Below, piece after piece: positions 26,939 to 37,198 of a stretch of DNA of 44,485 bases (position 1 is its first letter; every line of letters starts with the position of its first letter). Made by a program: the position numbers and the translations under genes. The notes beneath the pieces are model-generated. The model was not told where the DNA came from. It searched no databases and saw only the letters and a program-made list of their open reading frames with translations. The stretch is from Azoarcus sp. GTDB taxonomy: Bacteria > Pseudomonadota > Gammaproteobacteria > Burkholderiales > Rhodocyclaceae. The DNA is taken from the NCBI GenBank assembly GCA_013911595.1, contig JACESY010000005.1, positions 1-44,485 of the forward strand. Reading direction: 5' to 3'.

Positions 26939-27870
26939 GTCACGAGGCGTCTTCCGGCCGGCACGGCGACGCGCTCGCGGGACGCGTGACGGCGTCCTAT
27001 GGGCGTAACTACGAGATCGTCGTGGCACCGGATACGCCCGACCGTGAAGTCCTCAAGTGCGTCGCTCGCGGCAAGCGTCATGCCTACGCCTGTGGCGACC
27101 AGGTGCGCATCGAGCGCACCTCGCCCAATCAGGGCGTCATCGTTGCGCTCGATACCCGGCGCAATCTGCTGTGGCGTTCGGACGCCTTTCGCCAGAAGCT
27201 GATCGCGGCCAACCTGACCCAGATCGTCATCGTCGTCGCCACCGAGCCGGGCTTCTCGCCGCTGTTCATCTCGCGCTGCATCGTCGCGGCCGAGAGCGAA
27301 GGGCTGGCCACCGTGATCGTGCTCAACAAGGCCGATCTGGCTGACCGTCTCGATGCCGCGCGCGCGCAATTGGCGCCGTTCAGCAAGCTCGGCTATCCGA
27401 TCGTAGAGACCAATGCCCTGGGGGATCTCACCAAACTGACCCGGCGCCTGGCCGGCCAGCGCAGTATCCTGGTAGGCCAATCGGGCATGGGCAAGTCGAC
27501 CATCACCAACACGCTGATTCCCGAGGCGCAGGCGGTTACTGCCGAGATCTCGACAGTGCTCGACTCGGGCAAGCACACGACGACCTTCGCCCGCCTGTAC
27601 GAATTCGAAGGTGGATGGATCATCGACAGCCCCGGCATGCAGGCCTTCGGTCTGGCCCATGTCTCCACCGACGCGCTGCTCGAGGCCTTCGTCGAGTTCC
27701 GCCCCCATCTGGGACAGTGCCGCTTCCGCGACTGTCGGCACGATGCGGAACCGGGCTGCGGGCTACGCACCGCACTCGAGGCCGACGAGATCGACCCGCT
27801 GCGCTTCATTCACTTTCACACCATCCGCGCCGAGATCGAGAGCGCGGAACGCCAGTCACGCGGCTGGTAG
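26935..27870 (+). CDS. rsgA: Ribosome small-subunit biogenesis GTPase RsgA
   Basis: RsgA checks and completes 30S maturation. The 311-residue protein has an OB-fold N-terminal domain (about 15-75), then a circularly permuted GTPase with motifs in the order G4 (LNKAD), G1 (GQSGMGKST) and G3 (DSPG), and a C-terminal zinc domain with Cys/His in [14 protein letters not shown]. The start is GTG overlapping the preceding cytochrome stop by 4 bases. It ends at a strong two-way terminator. Confidence 0.97.
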   Translation: MSHEASSGRHGDALAGRVTASYGRNYEIVVAPDTPDREVLKCVARGKRHAYACGDQVRIERTSPNQGVIVALDTRRNLLWRSDAFRQKLIAANLTQIVIVVATEPGFSPLFISRCIVAAESEGLATVIVLNKADLADRLDAARAQLAPFSKLGYPIVETNALGDLTKLTRRLAGQRSILVGQSGMGKSTITNTLIPEAQAVTAEISTVLDSGKHTTTFARLYEFEGGWIIDSPGMQAFGLAHVSTDALLEAFVEFRPHLGQCRFRDCRHDAEPGCGLRTALEADEIDPLRFIHFHTIRAEIESAERQSRGW

Positions 27871-27886
27871 GCGGGCCGGCATGTAA

Positions 27887-27923
27887 AACGACAAAGGCCC
27901 GCGAGACGCGGGCCTTTGTCGTT
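27887..27923. terminator. Bidirectional terminator between rsgA and the thiolase gene
   Basis: A 17-bp perfect stem (27887-27903 with 27907-27923) closes on a 3-base loop. The lower stem contains short A and T runs on both sides. It lies between convergent genes 17 bases after rsgA and 11 before the thiolase stop. Confidence 0.85.
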
Positions 27924-27934
27924 GTGTGCAGCGC

Positions 27935-29119
27935 TTACGCTCGTTCGAAGATCACCGACAACCCTTGTCCGCCACCGATGCATAGCGTCACCAGCGCGTA
28001 GCGACCGCCGGTGCGCTTGAGCTCGTACAAGGCCTTGGTCGCGATCGCGGCACCCGTGCAGCCGACCGGGTGCCCCAGCGCGACGGCGCCGCCGTTGGGG
28101 TTGGTCTTGGCCGGATCCAGACCCAGGCCCTTGATCACGGTCAGCGCCTGGGCAGCGAAGGCCTCGTTGGACTCGATCACGTCGATCTGGTCCAAGCTCA
28201 GCCCGGCACGCGTGAGCGCGATCTTGGTGGCGGGAATCGGGCCTTCACCCATGATCTCGTTGGGTACGCCGGCGACCGCGTAGGAAACGACACGCGCCAT
28301 CGGCGTGTAGCCGGCCTTGGTGGCCGCGTCGGCCGAAGCGAGCACCAGGAACGCCGCGCCGTCGTTGATGCCCGAGGCGTTGCCGGCCGTCACCGTGCCG
28401 TCCTTCTTGAAAGCCGGGCGCATCCGAGCGAGCGCCTCGACGGTGGTATCGGGCTTGCAGTGCTCGTCGGTATCGAACACCGTCTCTCCCTTGCGCGACT
28501 TGAGCGTGATCGGGACGATCTGCTCCTTGAAGCGCCCCTCGGCGATGGCCACGCCGGCACGCCGGTGGGATTCGGCCGCGAAGGCGTCCTGCTCCTCGCG
28601 CGTGATGCCCCACTTCTCGGCCAGGTTCTCGGCCGTGATACCCATGTGGCCGACACCGAACGGGTCGGTCAGCACGGAAACCATGGAATCGATCATCGTC
28701 GTGTCACCCATGCGCGCGCCGCTGCGCATCGCCGGCGACAGATAGGCGCCGCGCGACATCACCTCGACACCGCCACCGACGCCGTAGTCACAATCGCCCA
28801 GCATGATCGCCTGGGCCGTCGACACGATGCCCTGCAGGCCCGACGAACACAGACGGTTGACCGCCATCGCCACCGAGTCCATCGGCAGGCCGGCCTGCAC
28901 CGAGGCCACGCGCGCAACGTAGGCATAGCGCGTCTCGGTCGGAATGCAGTTGCCGACCGTGACGTAGTTGATCTGCTGCGGATCGGCGCCGGAGCGGGCC
29001 ACGGCCTCTTTCATCACCAGTCCGGCCAGATCGGCCGGCTCCATCGAACTGAGCGAACCACCGAACGCACCGATCGCCGAACGGGCCGCACTCAGTACCA
29101 CCACATCGCGAATAGCCAT
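27935..29119 (-). CDS. Acetyl-CoA C-acetyltransferase (thiolase)
   Basis: The 394-residue thiolase condenses or cleaves acyl-CoA chains. Catalytic residues are visible: the acyl-accepting cysteine in VNRLCSSGLQG, the histidine in GGAVALGHPVGCTGA and the second cysteine in LCIGGGQG; NEAFAAQ is also typical. It resembles biosynthetic PhaA/AtoB-like thiolases used for acetoacetyl-CoA, as in polyhydroxybutyrate or butanoate metabolism, but no phaB or phaC is next to it, so the exact pathway is open. ATG 29119 has GGGAGG 6 bases upstream. Cytoplasmic. Confidence 0.92.
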   Translation of the reverse strand: MAIRDVVVLSAARSAIGAFGGSLSSMEPADLAGLVMKEAVARSGADPQQINYVTVGNCIPTETRYAYVARVASVQAGLPMDSVAMAVNRLCSSGLQGIVSTAQAIMLGDCDYGVGGGVEVMSRGAYLSPAMRSGARMGDTTMIDSMVSVLTDPFGVGHMGITAENLAEKWGITREEQDAFAAESHRRAGVAIAEGRFKEQIVPITLKSRKGETVFDTDEHCKPDTTVEALARMRPAFKKDGTVTAGNASGINDGAAFLVLASADAATKAGYTPMARVVSYAVAGVPNEIMGEGPIPATKIALTRAGLSLDQIDVIESNEAFAAQALTVIKGLGLDPAKTNPNGGAVALGHPVGCTGAAIATKALYELKRTGGRYALVTLCIGGGQGLSVIFERA

Positions 29120-29140
29120 TTCCAACCTCCCGAAACGCGT

Positions 29141-30037
29141 TTAACCACCAACCCGGCCGGCGACTGCCAACAAGGCCAGAACCAGCACTAACAGTACAAG
29201 CACGCGCCAAATCAGACGTGCGGCGCGCGGCATGTTCTCCACATCGACGGCGCTTCCCTGGCCAAGTTCCGGCCGATCCACGACGACGCCGTTCTCGTGC
29301 GCAGGCATGCCAAGACGCAAACCCAACGCCCCGCCGGCCGCCGCCAGCACCACCCCGGCGCTGCGTTCGGGCCATAGCGGCGCCTGCGTGCGCCAACTCG
29401 CGATGGCCTCCTCGAAATTGCCGATCACCGAACAGGCCAGTGCCGTCATGTGCGCGGGAAACCAGTCGAGCCAGCCAAAGGCGCGCCGCACGAACGGTGA
29501 GGCCTCGGGCGATTGCGCCAGATCACAAGCGACACGATACATCACCGCCCCCATCGGACCGGGCATCAGCACGAACCAGAAGATCACGCCGAAGATGCCG
29601 TGGTGTGCGCCAAGTACCGCATGCTCGACGGTCAGCCGCGCCAGTTCCCCGGCACCTGCGCCACTGCGATCGACACCGCTCCAGGCCGACAGCCTTCGCG
29701 CAGCGCCCTCGATGTCGTCGTTGGCGAGCGCGCGTTCGACGTCGGCGAAGGATTCCTCCTGACGTCGAAACCCGATGAGAAAATAGAGAAGTGCCGCATC
29801 GAAGGCGAAGGCCAGCGGCGTCCAAAGCGAATACAGCAGATCGTGCACGACGAGGACGGCCACGCCGCTGCCGAGTACCGCCAGCAGCCACGCACCCCGG
29901 CTTCCGAACCCGTCGCCACGGCAACGGGCTAGCGCAAGATCACGAAAGCGACCGAACGCGTCATCGACGCGCGAGTGACGCGACAAGGGCCGGACCTGTT
30001 CCAGCACCAAGGCAGCCAGCAGCGAAAGAAAGCCCAT
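29141..30037 (-). CDS. CobD/CbiB-like (AmpE-related) membrane protein
   Basis: The 298-residue protein has membrane segments near residues 1-13, 48-90, 160-185 and a C-terminal one (RVLVLLVLVLALLAVAG). The GFLSLLAALVLEQVRPLSR start and the HGIFGVIFWFVLMPGPMGAV segment are typical of the CobD/CbiB-AmpE group. Because no cobalamin genes are near, a true CbiB (adenosylcobinamide-phosphate synthase) role is unlikely; a signalling or envelope role like AmpE is possible. The start ATG 30037 opens directly into the first membrane segment. It follows the CoA pyrophosphatase gene by 54 bases. Confidence 0.72.
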   Translation of the reverse strand: MGFLSLLAALVLEQVRPLSRHSRVDDAFGRFRDLALARCRGDGFGSRGAWLLAVLGSGVAVLVVHDLLYSLWTPLAFAFDAALLYFLIGFRRQEESFADVERALANDDIEGAARRLSAWSGVDRSGAGAGELARLTVEHAVLGAHHGIFGVIFWFVLMPGPMGAVMYRVACDLAQSPEASPFVRRAFGWLDWFPAHMTALACSVIGNFEEAIASWRTQAPLWPERSAGVVLAAAGGALGLRLGMPAHENGVVVDRPELGQGSAVDVENMPRAARLIWRVLVLLVLVLALLAVAGRVGG

Positions 30038-30091
30038 CGCACACCTGATGTTGCAGTGCAACCAATGGGTGCAACATAGCACACAATGGCG

Positions 30092-30691
30092 TCAGCGATC
30101 CCTTCCACCGGGGGGCACCGAGTGCAGATAGCGATGCAGTGAGACGAGGATGGCCGCGGTCGTGCCCCAGATGTTGCAATCGCCCCAGGGCATCGAATAC
30201 ACGCGTCGCGGCCGCCCCTCGTATTCGGTGTCCAGGCGCAGGTGGTTGGCCGGGTCCATCAGGAAGGAAAACGGCACCTCGAAAGACTCGGCGACCTCGA
30301 AGGCATCGAGCTTGAGTTCGAACGGCGGATGCACCAACGCGACGACCGGCAGCACGCGAAAACCCGTACGCGAGAAATACTCCGGCAGCGCCCCGAGCAC
30401 CTCCAGCCGCTCGGCCGGCAGGCCGACCTCCTCCTCCGTCTCGCGAATCGCCGCCATCACGGGCGAAGCGTCGTGGCGCTCGATACGGCCACCCGGAAAG
30501 CAGATCTGCCCCGGATGATGATGCAGGTGCTCGGCGCGCCGCGTGAGCAACACCGAAAGCCCTTCGTCGCGCACGATCAACGGCACCAGCACGGCCGCTG
30601 CGACCGAACTCGGAGAGACCATCTCCGACTCCGGATCGGTGCCTCCAGTCGGGTAATTGCGGAAATAGTTCCTCAAATGCTCCGGATTCAT
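30092..30691 (-). CDS. Nudix CoA pyrophosphatase (NudL/YeaB family)
   Basis: The 199-residue protein has the UPF0035 motif LLTRRAEHLHHHPGQICFPG leading into a Nudix box with the conserved E-T-E-E-E-V-G core. This pair marks the NudL/PCD1/NUDT7 group, which hydrolyses CoA or CoA esters to 4'-phosphopantetheine and 3',5'-ADP. The start ATG 30691 is the family start; upstream in-frame codons run into the divergent promoter region of the pilin cluster. Cytoplasmic. Confidence 0.9.
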   Translation of the reverse strand: MNPEHLRNYFRNYPTGGTDPESEMVSPSSVAAAVLVPLIVRDEGLSVLLTRRAEHLHHHPGQICFPGGRIERHDASPVMAAIRETEEEVGLPAERLEVLGALPEYFSRTGFRVLPVVALVHPPFELKLDAFEVAESFEVPFSFLMDPANHLRLDTEYEGRPRRVYSMPWGDCNIWGTTAAILVSLHRYLHSVPPGGRDR

Positions 30692-30864
30692 GTTGACCCG
30701 TAGTTCCCCATCGCCGTAAATGATTTTTCGTCGGTCCGACCCCGGCAATCCGGTATTCCGGCACCTGCGGGCGCGATCGTTCGCAATGTTATCCCAGCGT
30801 CTCTCGTCAGGCATGGCGCAGCGCCGCATGCGGATCGACCGACCGGCAGGCAGCGGGCACAGTC

Positions 30865-31368
30865 ATGCGCAGCAACAGCGGATTTACGGTGATCGAACTT
30901 CTCGTCGCACTCGCGGTGGCGGCGATCCTGCTCGCGCTCGCAGCCCCCTCGTTTAGCGCCATGTTTGCAAGCTACCGCCTGACCGCAGGCACGAACGACC
31001 TCGTCAACGCGGCCGGCCTCGCCCGCTCCGAAGCCATCAAACGCAATCGCAGCGTGACCCTGTGCCGAACGGACGCGGCGGGCGACGACACCTGCGCGGC
31101 CGCGGAAGGCACCTGGGACAACTGGATCATCGTCGCGCCCGGACCGGAAGTGATCCGCCGCGGCGAACCGGGGTTGACCGGCAGCAGCCTGCGCATCGAA
31201 AGCGCCTTCACCGCCGAAACCCTGAACTACGCACCGGACGGCTCCCCTGGTCAGAACGCCGCCTTCACGGTGTGCACGTCGCTGGATGTGCCGGACAATC
31301 GCCGTATCGTCGACATCGGCCCAGGCAGCCGCATCTCGACCTTGCGCGAGTCGGGGACCTGTCCATGA
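30865..31368 (+). CDS. fimT: FimT/GspH-type minor pseudopilin
   Basis: The 167-residue protein begins with a short type III leader, MRSNSG, followed by FTVIELLVALAVAAILLALA, with the E5 residue after the cleavage glycine. The GspH/FimT domain follows, with paired cysteines at the end (VCTS..., TCP). FimT/FimU starts the minor pilin complex that primes type IV pilus assembly and in some bacteria binds DNA during uptake. It opens the first pilus-tip operon and its stop overlaps pilV by 4 bases. It has no counterpart in the second operon. The ribosome site is weak. Confidence 0.9.
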   Translation: MRSNSGFTVIELLVALAVAAILLALAAPSFSAMFASYRLTAGTNDLVNAAGLARSEAIKRNRSVTLCRTDAAGDDTCAAAEGTWDNWIIVAPGPEVIRRGEPGLTGSSLRIESAFTAETLNYAPDGSPGQNAAFTVCTSLDVPDNRRIVDIGPGSRISTLRESGTCP

Positions 31369-31808
31369 AGGCGCGAAACCAGTCGGGCGTGACCCTGATC
31401 GAGGTGCTCGTCGCCGTACTCGTGCTGTCCGTGGGTCTGCTCGGCCTGGCGGGCCTGCAGACAAGCGCGCTGCGCAACAACCAGAGTTCGATGGAACGCA
31501 GCCTGGCGGTGATCGAGAGCTACGGCATCGTCGACGCCATGCGCGCCGACCGCGACAACGCAGAGAACGGCGCTTTCGACATCGGCCTGGAGGATTCGCC
31601 CACCGGAGGCAGCTTTGCCGGCAACGAGCTGACCAAGTGGCGCAACCGGCTCATCGCGCAACTCGGCCCCGGCGCTACCGGCTCCATCGCCTGTAACGGT
31701 AGTCAGTGCACCATCATCGTGCAGTGGGATGACTCGCGAGGCAGCCACGATGCTTCCGACGCGCAGGCCGGCGCCGCCCATCAGGTTGTCACGGAGGTCC
31801 AGTTGTGA
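31365..31808 (+). CDS. pilV: Minor pilin PilV (first copy)
   Basis: The 147-residue product has the leader MKARNQSG and then VTLIEVLVAVLVLSVGLLGL, with E5 and the GLLGLAGLQ segment that marks PilV. The C-terminal globular part has two cysteines (IACNGSQC). It joins PilW, PilX and PilY1 at the pilus tip. ATGA overlap with fimT upstream and GTGA overlap with pilW downstream show tight coupling. Confidence 0.92.
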   Translation: MKARNQSGVTLIEVLVAVLVLSVGLLGLAGLQTSALRNNQSSMERSLAVIESYGIVDAMRADRDNAENGAFDIGLEDSPTGGSFAGNELTKWRNRLIAQLGPGATGSIACNGSQCTIIVQWDDSRGSHDASDAQAGAAHQVVTEVQL

Positions 31809-32836
31809 GTACGCAGCGCCACGCCCCTTGCCGCCAGCATGGTTTCACGCTGATCGAACTGATGATCGCGCTGGTGCTCGGCCTGCTGCTCGTGCTGGGC
31901 GTCATCAGCGTCGTCACCGCCAACAGCCAGGCCTATCGCACCAACGAAGGGCTGTCCCAGGTGCAGGAAGCGACACGCACCGGCTTCGAGGTCCTCGCGC
32001 GGCGCATCCGTGAAGCCGGCACCACCGGCTGCGGCAACGAGCGCATCGCCAACACCGTCAACGACGTCGAGGCGTGGTGGCAGGTGGACGACTGGGAGAG
32101 TGACCCCTGGTCTGTGATCCGCGCGTACGACGGCAACACGGCCGGGCCGGTCGCATTCGGCAACGACGATTCCGACGTGAATCAACGCGTGCGCGGTACC
32201 GATGCGCTGCTGCTCCAGGGCCTCCAGGACATCGGCGTGTTCGTCGTCGACCACAACCCGCCTTCGGCCCAGTTCGAGATCAACGCCGCCACGCCGCTGA
32301 TTGACGATGGCGACATCCTGCTTGTGTGCGACTTCGACCATGCCGCGATCTTTCAGGTCACCAACTACAACTCGACCAACCGCACCGTGGTGCACAACAC
32401 CGGCACCGGCACACCGGGCAACTGCTCAAAGGGTTTGGGCTTTCCGACCGACTGTGAGGACACCAACGGCAACGCCTACTCCTACGGCGAGAACTCGATG
32501 ATCTTCCGCCTCGCCATGGAGGCCTGGTACATCGGCTTCAACGGCCGTCCGGCCGAAGGCGGGCGCTCGCTGTTCCGCCAACGCCTGGGACTTAACGGCA
32601 CGACCATGGTCGAGGAAATGGTCGCGGGCGTCAGCGACATGCAACTGGCCTTCCGCGAGGAGAACGACGCGAGCTTCGCCGCCACCCCGGGCAACTGGAA
32701 CAACGTCAACGCCGTCGAACTGACGCTCACCGTGGCCAGCACCGACGCGCGTGTCAGCGTTAACGCCGCGGTCGACCAGGGGCGCATCGCACGCGATTTC
32801 ACCACCGTCGTCGCCCTCAGGAATCGGCTGCCATGA
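31805..32836 (+). CDS. pilW: Minor pilin PilW (first copy)
   Basis: The 343-residue protein starts with GTG and has leader MSTQRHAPCRQHG then [20 protein letters not shown] with E5. It ends in FTTVVALRNRLP, the typical PilW C-terminus. PilW is the large minor pilin that contacts PilX and PilY1. The start overlaps pilV by 4 bases and the stop overlaps pilX by 4. A second, diverged copy lies at 38396-39406. Confidence 0.92.
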   Translation: MSTQRHAPCRQHGFTLIELMIALVLGLLLVLGVISVVTANSQAYRTNEGLSQVQEATRTGFEVLARRIREAGTTGCGNERIANTVNDVEAWWQVDDWESDPWSVIRAYDGNTAGPVAFGNDDSDVNQRVRGTDALLLQGLQDIGVFVVDHNPPSAQFEINAATPLIDDGDILLVCDFDHAAIFQVTNYNSTNRTVVHNTGTGTPGNCSKGLGFPTDCEDTNGNAYSYGENSMIFRLAMEAWYIGFNGRPAEGGRSLFRQRLGLNGTTMVEEMVAGVSDMQLAFREENDASFAATPGNWNNVNAVELTLTVASTDARVSVNAAVDQGRIARDFTTVVALRNRLP

Positions 32837-33423
32837 ACGCACGCCATCCCGCCCCCCAACAAGCCCAGCGCGGCCTCGCTCTGGTGGTGTCGCTGGTCCT
32901 GCTGGTCGTGGTCACATTGCTCGGCGTGACCGGTATGCAGGGCACCGGCCTGCAGGAGCGCATGAGCGGCAATCTCTACGACCGCTCGCTGTCGATGCAG
33001 GCCGCGGAAGCGGCGCTGCGCGCGGCTGAAACGGCCATCGAGATCAGCAGCGACGGCGACGTGGGTTTCGATTGCGCAGCCGGCAGTGGCAACGAGTGCC
33101 CGAGCATCCCCGACGACACCTTCACCGGCAACGACGTCTGGACCGATGCGACCGCGGCTTTCAGGGTCAACGAGGGCATCGGTTCGGGCACGCCGCAATA
33201 CCACATCGCAATCATCGGCGACGGCTCGCCCGACGATCCGCTGGGTCAATCGAATTCCTACAATTGCCTGCAGGACGGCGACAGTTGCGCCTCCTCGGAC
33301 GTCCGCTACTACCGCATAACGGCGCGCAGCCACAATCCGGCACCGGACGACCCTGATGAGGCTGCGCTCGCCCGCAATCGCGCGCTAGTCGTGCTGCAAG
33401 CCACCGTGCAACGCACGTTGTGA
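32833..33423 (+). CDS. pilX: Minor pilin PilX (first copy)
   Basis: The 196-residue protein has the PilX start QQAQRG then LALVVSLVLLVVVTLLGVTG, without the E5 residue, as is usual for PilX/GspK-like tip subunits. It continues with the family segment QERMSGNLYDRSLSMQAAEA and has C-terminal cysteine pairs. ATGA overlap with pilW. Located in the inner membrane before assembly, then at the pilus tip. Confidence 0.92.
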   Translation: MNARHPAPQQAQRGLALVVSLVLLVVVTLLGVTGMQGTGLQERMSGNLYDRSLSMQAAEAALRAAETAIEISSDGDVGFDCAAGSGNECPSIPDDTFTGNDVWTDATAAFRVNEGIGSGTPQYHIAIIGDGSPDDPLGQSNSYNCLQDGDSCASSDVRYYRITARSHNPAPDDPDEAALARNRALVVLQATVQRTL

Positions 33424-33452
33424 ACCCGCCGTGCCCTCGGGGAAGCCTCGCC

Positions 33453-36400
33453 ATGAAACCGACCACGTTCCTCCCGCAACGCATCCTGCCCTTCGCCGCC
33501 CTGCTCGCGGCCCTGGCGACGCCCGCCGCACTGGCGCAGGTCCCCGGCGTATCGCAATCTCCGCTACACGTGGCCGGCGCCCTGCCCGGCAACCTCGCGC
33601 TGGTTCCCTCGGTCGAGTATCCCACCATCATCAGCGTCGCCAACCTTGGAGACTACGATGAGAGCGCGAGCTACGTCGGCTATTTTGATTCTGGAAAGTG
33701 TTACCAGTACCACTACAGCTCGACTGAATCGGAGCGCCACTTCTACCCGATACGCACCACCAATGATCATCGCTGCACGGATTCGGACGCGCCGTGGAGC
33801 GGCAACTTCCTCAACTGGGCCGCGACACAGACCATCGACCCGTTCCGCAAGGCGTTGTCCGGCGGCCATCGTGTTCGCGACGACGCGAGTGACAGCGCCG
33901 CCGTGCGCCTCAGCGGGACCTGGCTGGAGAAGGCTCGCCACGACCGAGACGACTACGGGCTGTATCCGAACCGTTCGATTGAGTCGGCGAGCGGCTCCGA
34001 CGTGATTTCCGGCGCCACCCCGTTCGCGGACGGACAGTACGTCTGGGAGCAGGACTGGCGCGGTCGCTGGCGGCAGGTCTGGAGGTACAACACGCTGCAC
34101 CTGCGCATCGCGGGCCTGGGCAACCGCATGCGCTTCCGCCTCAACAACAGTGACGTCAATGACGATGTCGGCAACTACGACCCGAACGACGACTGCGACG
34201 ACGACGCCTGCCAGGCGGCGGTGCGCGTGCGCGTATGCGTGCCCGGCCTGCTCGAATCGAACTGCAAGCCCTACGGCAGCCACTGGAAGCCCGAAGGCAC
34301 CTTGCAGGAGTACGCCGACCGCATGCGTTACGCCGTGATCGGCTTTCTCAACGACAGCAACGTGCAGCGCGACGGAGGCGTACTGCGTTCCGAGATGAAG
34401 TACATCGGACCGACGATTCCCGGCGACTTCGGACCGCAGAGCAATCCGAATCCGGAATGGGATGCGGAAACCGGACAGCTCTATAGAAACCCTCATGGGG
34501 CGGAAGCCAACGCGACCAGCGGCACGACAATCGCCGACAGCGGCGTCATCAACTACCTCAACAAGTTCGGCCAGATGACCGGCGAGCCCCACAAGAGCCA
34601 CGACCCCGTCAGCGAGCTCTACTACACGGCGATTCGCTACTTCCGCGATCAGGGCAACGTGCCGTCCTACTCGAATGACCTGAACTACAACCGCGCCGAC
34701 GGCTTTCCGGTGCTCACGGACTGGACGGACCCGGTACAGCACTGGTGCCAAGCCAATGTGATCCTGGGTATCGGCGACATCTACACACACCGCGACAAGA
34801 ACCTGCCCGGTGCAAGTTGTTCCGACGGCAACGAACCTTCGATGCCTGCGCTGGTATCCGGTGACAACCGCGTCGACGTCGTCGCGGCGACCAATCAGGT
34901 CGGTCAGATGGAAGGCCTTGGAGACATCGGTAACAGTTGTCAATTCACCGGGCGCGGCAACTCGGCCTTCATGGCCGGGCTGGCCTGGGACGCACGCACG
35001 CGCGACAATCGCCCGGACCTGACCGGCGGCAAGACGACCATTTCGACCTACTGGGTGGACGTGCTCGAGGCGCGGTCGCTGGAAGGCATGGGCCGCAACC
35101 AGTACGCGCTGGCCGCCAAGTATGGGGGCGCGCGCGTACCCATCGACTTCGACCCGGACGACTGGGGCACGACGGCGCTGCCCGAGTACTGGTGGCACTC
35201 CAACGAAGAAACACTGACCCCGTTCGGCGACCGCGGCAGCGGACAGCCGGCATTCAAGCGCCCGGACAACTTCTTCGTCGCCGGTGAAGCCGAGCAAATG
35301 GTCGACAGCCTCACCCAGGCCTTCTCGAACATCGCGGCCGAGCTGACCGGCTCGGGAACGTCGCTGGCGACCACCTCGACACGCCTCGACGCGACCACGC
35401 GCAGCTTCCGCGCCGAGTTCTACAGTGGGTCGTGGCGCGGCGAGTTGTTCTCCAACGCGATCAATCCGGACACCGGCGTGCTCGTCGAGCCTCCGGAATG
35501 GGTGGCCGGCAACAAGCTGCCCGCCTGGAACGCGCGCAACATCCACTTCCACGATCCGGACGGAAACAACGAGAGCCAGCAGCACAAGCTCTTTACGCGC
35601 GGCAACCTGAACGCGGATCAGCGCGATGAGTTCGGCGTGAACGAAGCCTCACAGACCCGCGTAGTGAACTACCTGCGCGGCGAGCGCTCGCACGAACAAG
35701 CGGAGCCCGGTGGCACGTTGCGCAATCGCGCCGGCGTACTCGGCGACATCGTGCACTCCGAACCGGTCTTCGTGGGGCAGCCGAATCCGCGTGCGTTCGC
35801 CGGTCGGAGCTTTACCGGCTCCAACCTCTACGCGAGCTTCGTCAACGCGCGCGCGGGACGCCGTCCGATGGTCTATGTCGGCGCCAACGACGGGATGCTG
35901 CATGGCTTCGACGCCACCACTGGTGTCGAGCAATACGCCTTCATCCCGCATCAGGTCATCATGAACGGACTCGCCGATCTGGCCTCACCCGAGTACGAAC
36001 ACCGTTTCTTCGTCGACGGTGAACTGACGCAACTGGAAGTCTATTTTTCCGGCAACCCGGGCAGCGGGTGGAAGTCGGTCCTGGTCGGATCGCTCGGGCG
36101 AGGTGGTCCCGGCCTGTTCGCGCTCGACGTGACCGACCCCGACGACATCCGCTTCCTGTGGGAGGTCACCGAGGACGACCTGGACACCGCAGGCGCGGAC
36201 GTGGGTGCGAACATCGGCAAGCCGATCATCGCCCAGATCGCCGACGGAGACTGGCGCGTGCTGCTCGGCAACGGCCCCAACGCCGCCGGCACGGCCAAGC
36301 TGGTGATGATCGATGTTGAGGACGGCGGCGTGGAAGTCGTCGATTCCGGGGTCGCCGGCTCGAACGGCCTGTCCGCTGTCTACACCTGGGACACGACCGG

Positions 36401-37196
36401 CGACGGCTTTGCAGACTCGGTCTATGCCGGCGACCTGCAGGGCAACCTGTGGCGCTTCAATGACCTCGCGGGTTCAACGTCGACCACCTTGGTCTTCAGC
36501 CAGGCACGGCCCATCCAGGCTGCCCCGCTGGTCGGCCGCAACCCCGATACCGGGGTGCGCTGGGTATTCTTCGGCACCGGTCGCTACCTGGATGACCCGG
36601 ACAAGGCCGATAACGCCGTCCAGTCGTGGTACGGGCTGATTGATTCGGGCTTGACCGACAGCGGCCCTCTGATCGCCTCGCACGACGACCTGGTCGAGCG
36701 CGAGATCGTCGCTGAAGGTGCGATCGGCAACTTCACCGCGCGCGTAATCGAAGCGGGTTCGGCCGCCGATTTCATCGACAAGGAGGGCTGGTACATCAAT
36801 CTGGTGTCACCGGAGAACGGCTCCGAGGGCGAAAGAATGGTCGTGCCCAATTTCTTCCAGGATCAGGTGCTGATCGGCACGACCCGCATTCCCGACTCAA
36901 GTGATGTGTGTCGCCCGTCAGGCCGCGGCTTCGTCATGGCAATCGACCCTTTCACCGGCGCCCGCCTGACGCGCACCTTCTTCGATATCAGCCTGGACGG
37001 CGCCTTCGACAGTGCCGACCTGCTCGACGGCCAGATCGTGTCCGGCGTCGGATTCAACAGCGGACCGAACAATCCGACCTTCGTCGGCGACTTCATGCAA
37101 ACCGTGCTCGACGACGGACGGGTGGTGAGCATGCGAACGAACGTGGCATCGGCCGAAGCTCGCCGCACGTCCTGGCGTGAAATCATCGGAAACTGA
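33453..37196 (+). CDS. pilY1: PilY1/PilC tip adhesin, first copy (no N-terminal MIDAS motif)
   Basis: The 1247-residue protein has a signal peptide ([20 protein letters not shown] and following, about 1-28). Its N-terminal domain, with [17 protein letters not shown] and [14 protein letters not shown], belongs to the PilY1 subgroup that lacks a DxSxS von Willebrand metal site. An Asp-rich stretch lies at about 232-255. The C-terminal beta-propeller shows [18 protein letters not shown] (about 806-823) and a calcium-type loop DTTGDGFAD (980-988) before [15 protein letters not shown]. It ends in [14 protein letters not shown] 33453 is chosen for the signal peptide and GGGGAAG upstream; GTG 33420, overlapping the pilX stop by 4 bases, is a real alternative (1258 residues). 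Confidence 0.93.
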   Translation: MKPTTFLPQRILPFAALLAALATPAALAQVPGVSQSPLHVAGALPGNLALVPSVEYPTIISVANLGDYDESASYVGYFDSGKCYQYHYSSTESERHFYPIRTTNDHRCTDSDAPWSGNFLNWAATQTIDPFRKALSGGHRVRDDASDSAAVRLSGTWLEKARHDRDDYGLYPNRSIESASGSDVISGATPFADGQYVWEQDWRGRWRQVWRYNTLHLRIAGLGNRMRFRLNNSDVNDDVGNYDPNDDCDDDACQAAVRVRVCVPGLLESNCKPYGSHWKPEGTLQEYADRMRYAVIGFLNDSNVQRDGGVLRSEMKYIGPTIPGDFGPQSNPNPEWDAETGQLYRNPHGAEANATSGTTIADSGVINYLNKFGQMTGEPHKSHDPVSELYYTAIRYFRDQGNVPSYSNDLNYNRADGFPVLTDWTDPVQHWCQANVILGIGDIYTHRDKNLPGASCSDGNEPSMPALVSGDNRVDVVAATNQVGQMEGLGDIGNSCQFTGRGNSAFMAGLAWDARTRDNRPDLTGGKTTISTYWVDVLEARSLEGMGRNQYALAAKYGGARVPIDFDPDDWGTTALPEYWWHSNEETLTPFGDRGSGQPAFKRPDNFFVAGEAEQMVDSLTQAFSNIAAELTGSGTSLATTSTRLDATTRSFRAEFYSGSWRGELFSNAINPDTGVLVEPPEWVAGNKLPAWNARNIHFHDPDGNNESQQHKLFTRGNLNADQRDEFGVNEASQTRVVNYLRGERSHEQAEPGGTLRNRAGVLGDIVHSEPVFVGQPNPRAFAGRSFTGSNLYASFVNARAGRRPMVYVGANDGMLHGFDATTGVEQYAFIPHQVIMNGLADLASPEYEHRFFVDGELTQLEVYFSGNPGSGWKSVLVGSLGRGGPGLFALDVTDPDDIRFLWEVTEDDLDTAGADVGANIGKPIIAQIADGDWRVLLGNGPNAAGTAKLVMIDVEDGGVEVVDSGVAGSNGLSAVYTWDTTGDGFADSVYAGDLQGNLWRFNDLAGSTSTTLVFSQARPIQAAPLVGRNPDTGVRWVFFGTGRYLDDPDKADNAVQSWYGLIDSGLTDSGPLIASHDDLVEREIVAEGAIGNFTARVIEAGSAADFIDKEGWYINLVSPENGSEGERMVVPNFFQDQVLIGTTRIPDSSDVCRPSGRGFVMAIDPFTGARLTRTFFDISLDGAFDSADLLDGQIVSGVGFNSGPNNPTFVGDFMQTVLDDGRVVSMRTNVASAEARRTSWREIIGN

Positions 37197-37198
37197 CC

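Noticed and set aside
30692..30864. Sigma-54 promoter before the first pilus operon
   Set aside because: A GGCAC-like element is present but the GG and GC are not at the required spacing.
33564..35585. Minus-strand open frame of 673 codons inside pilY1
   Set aside because: Antisense shadow; the pilY1 frame carries a signal peptide and conserved motifs.
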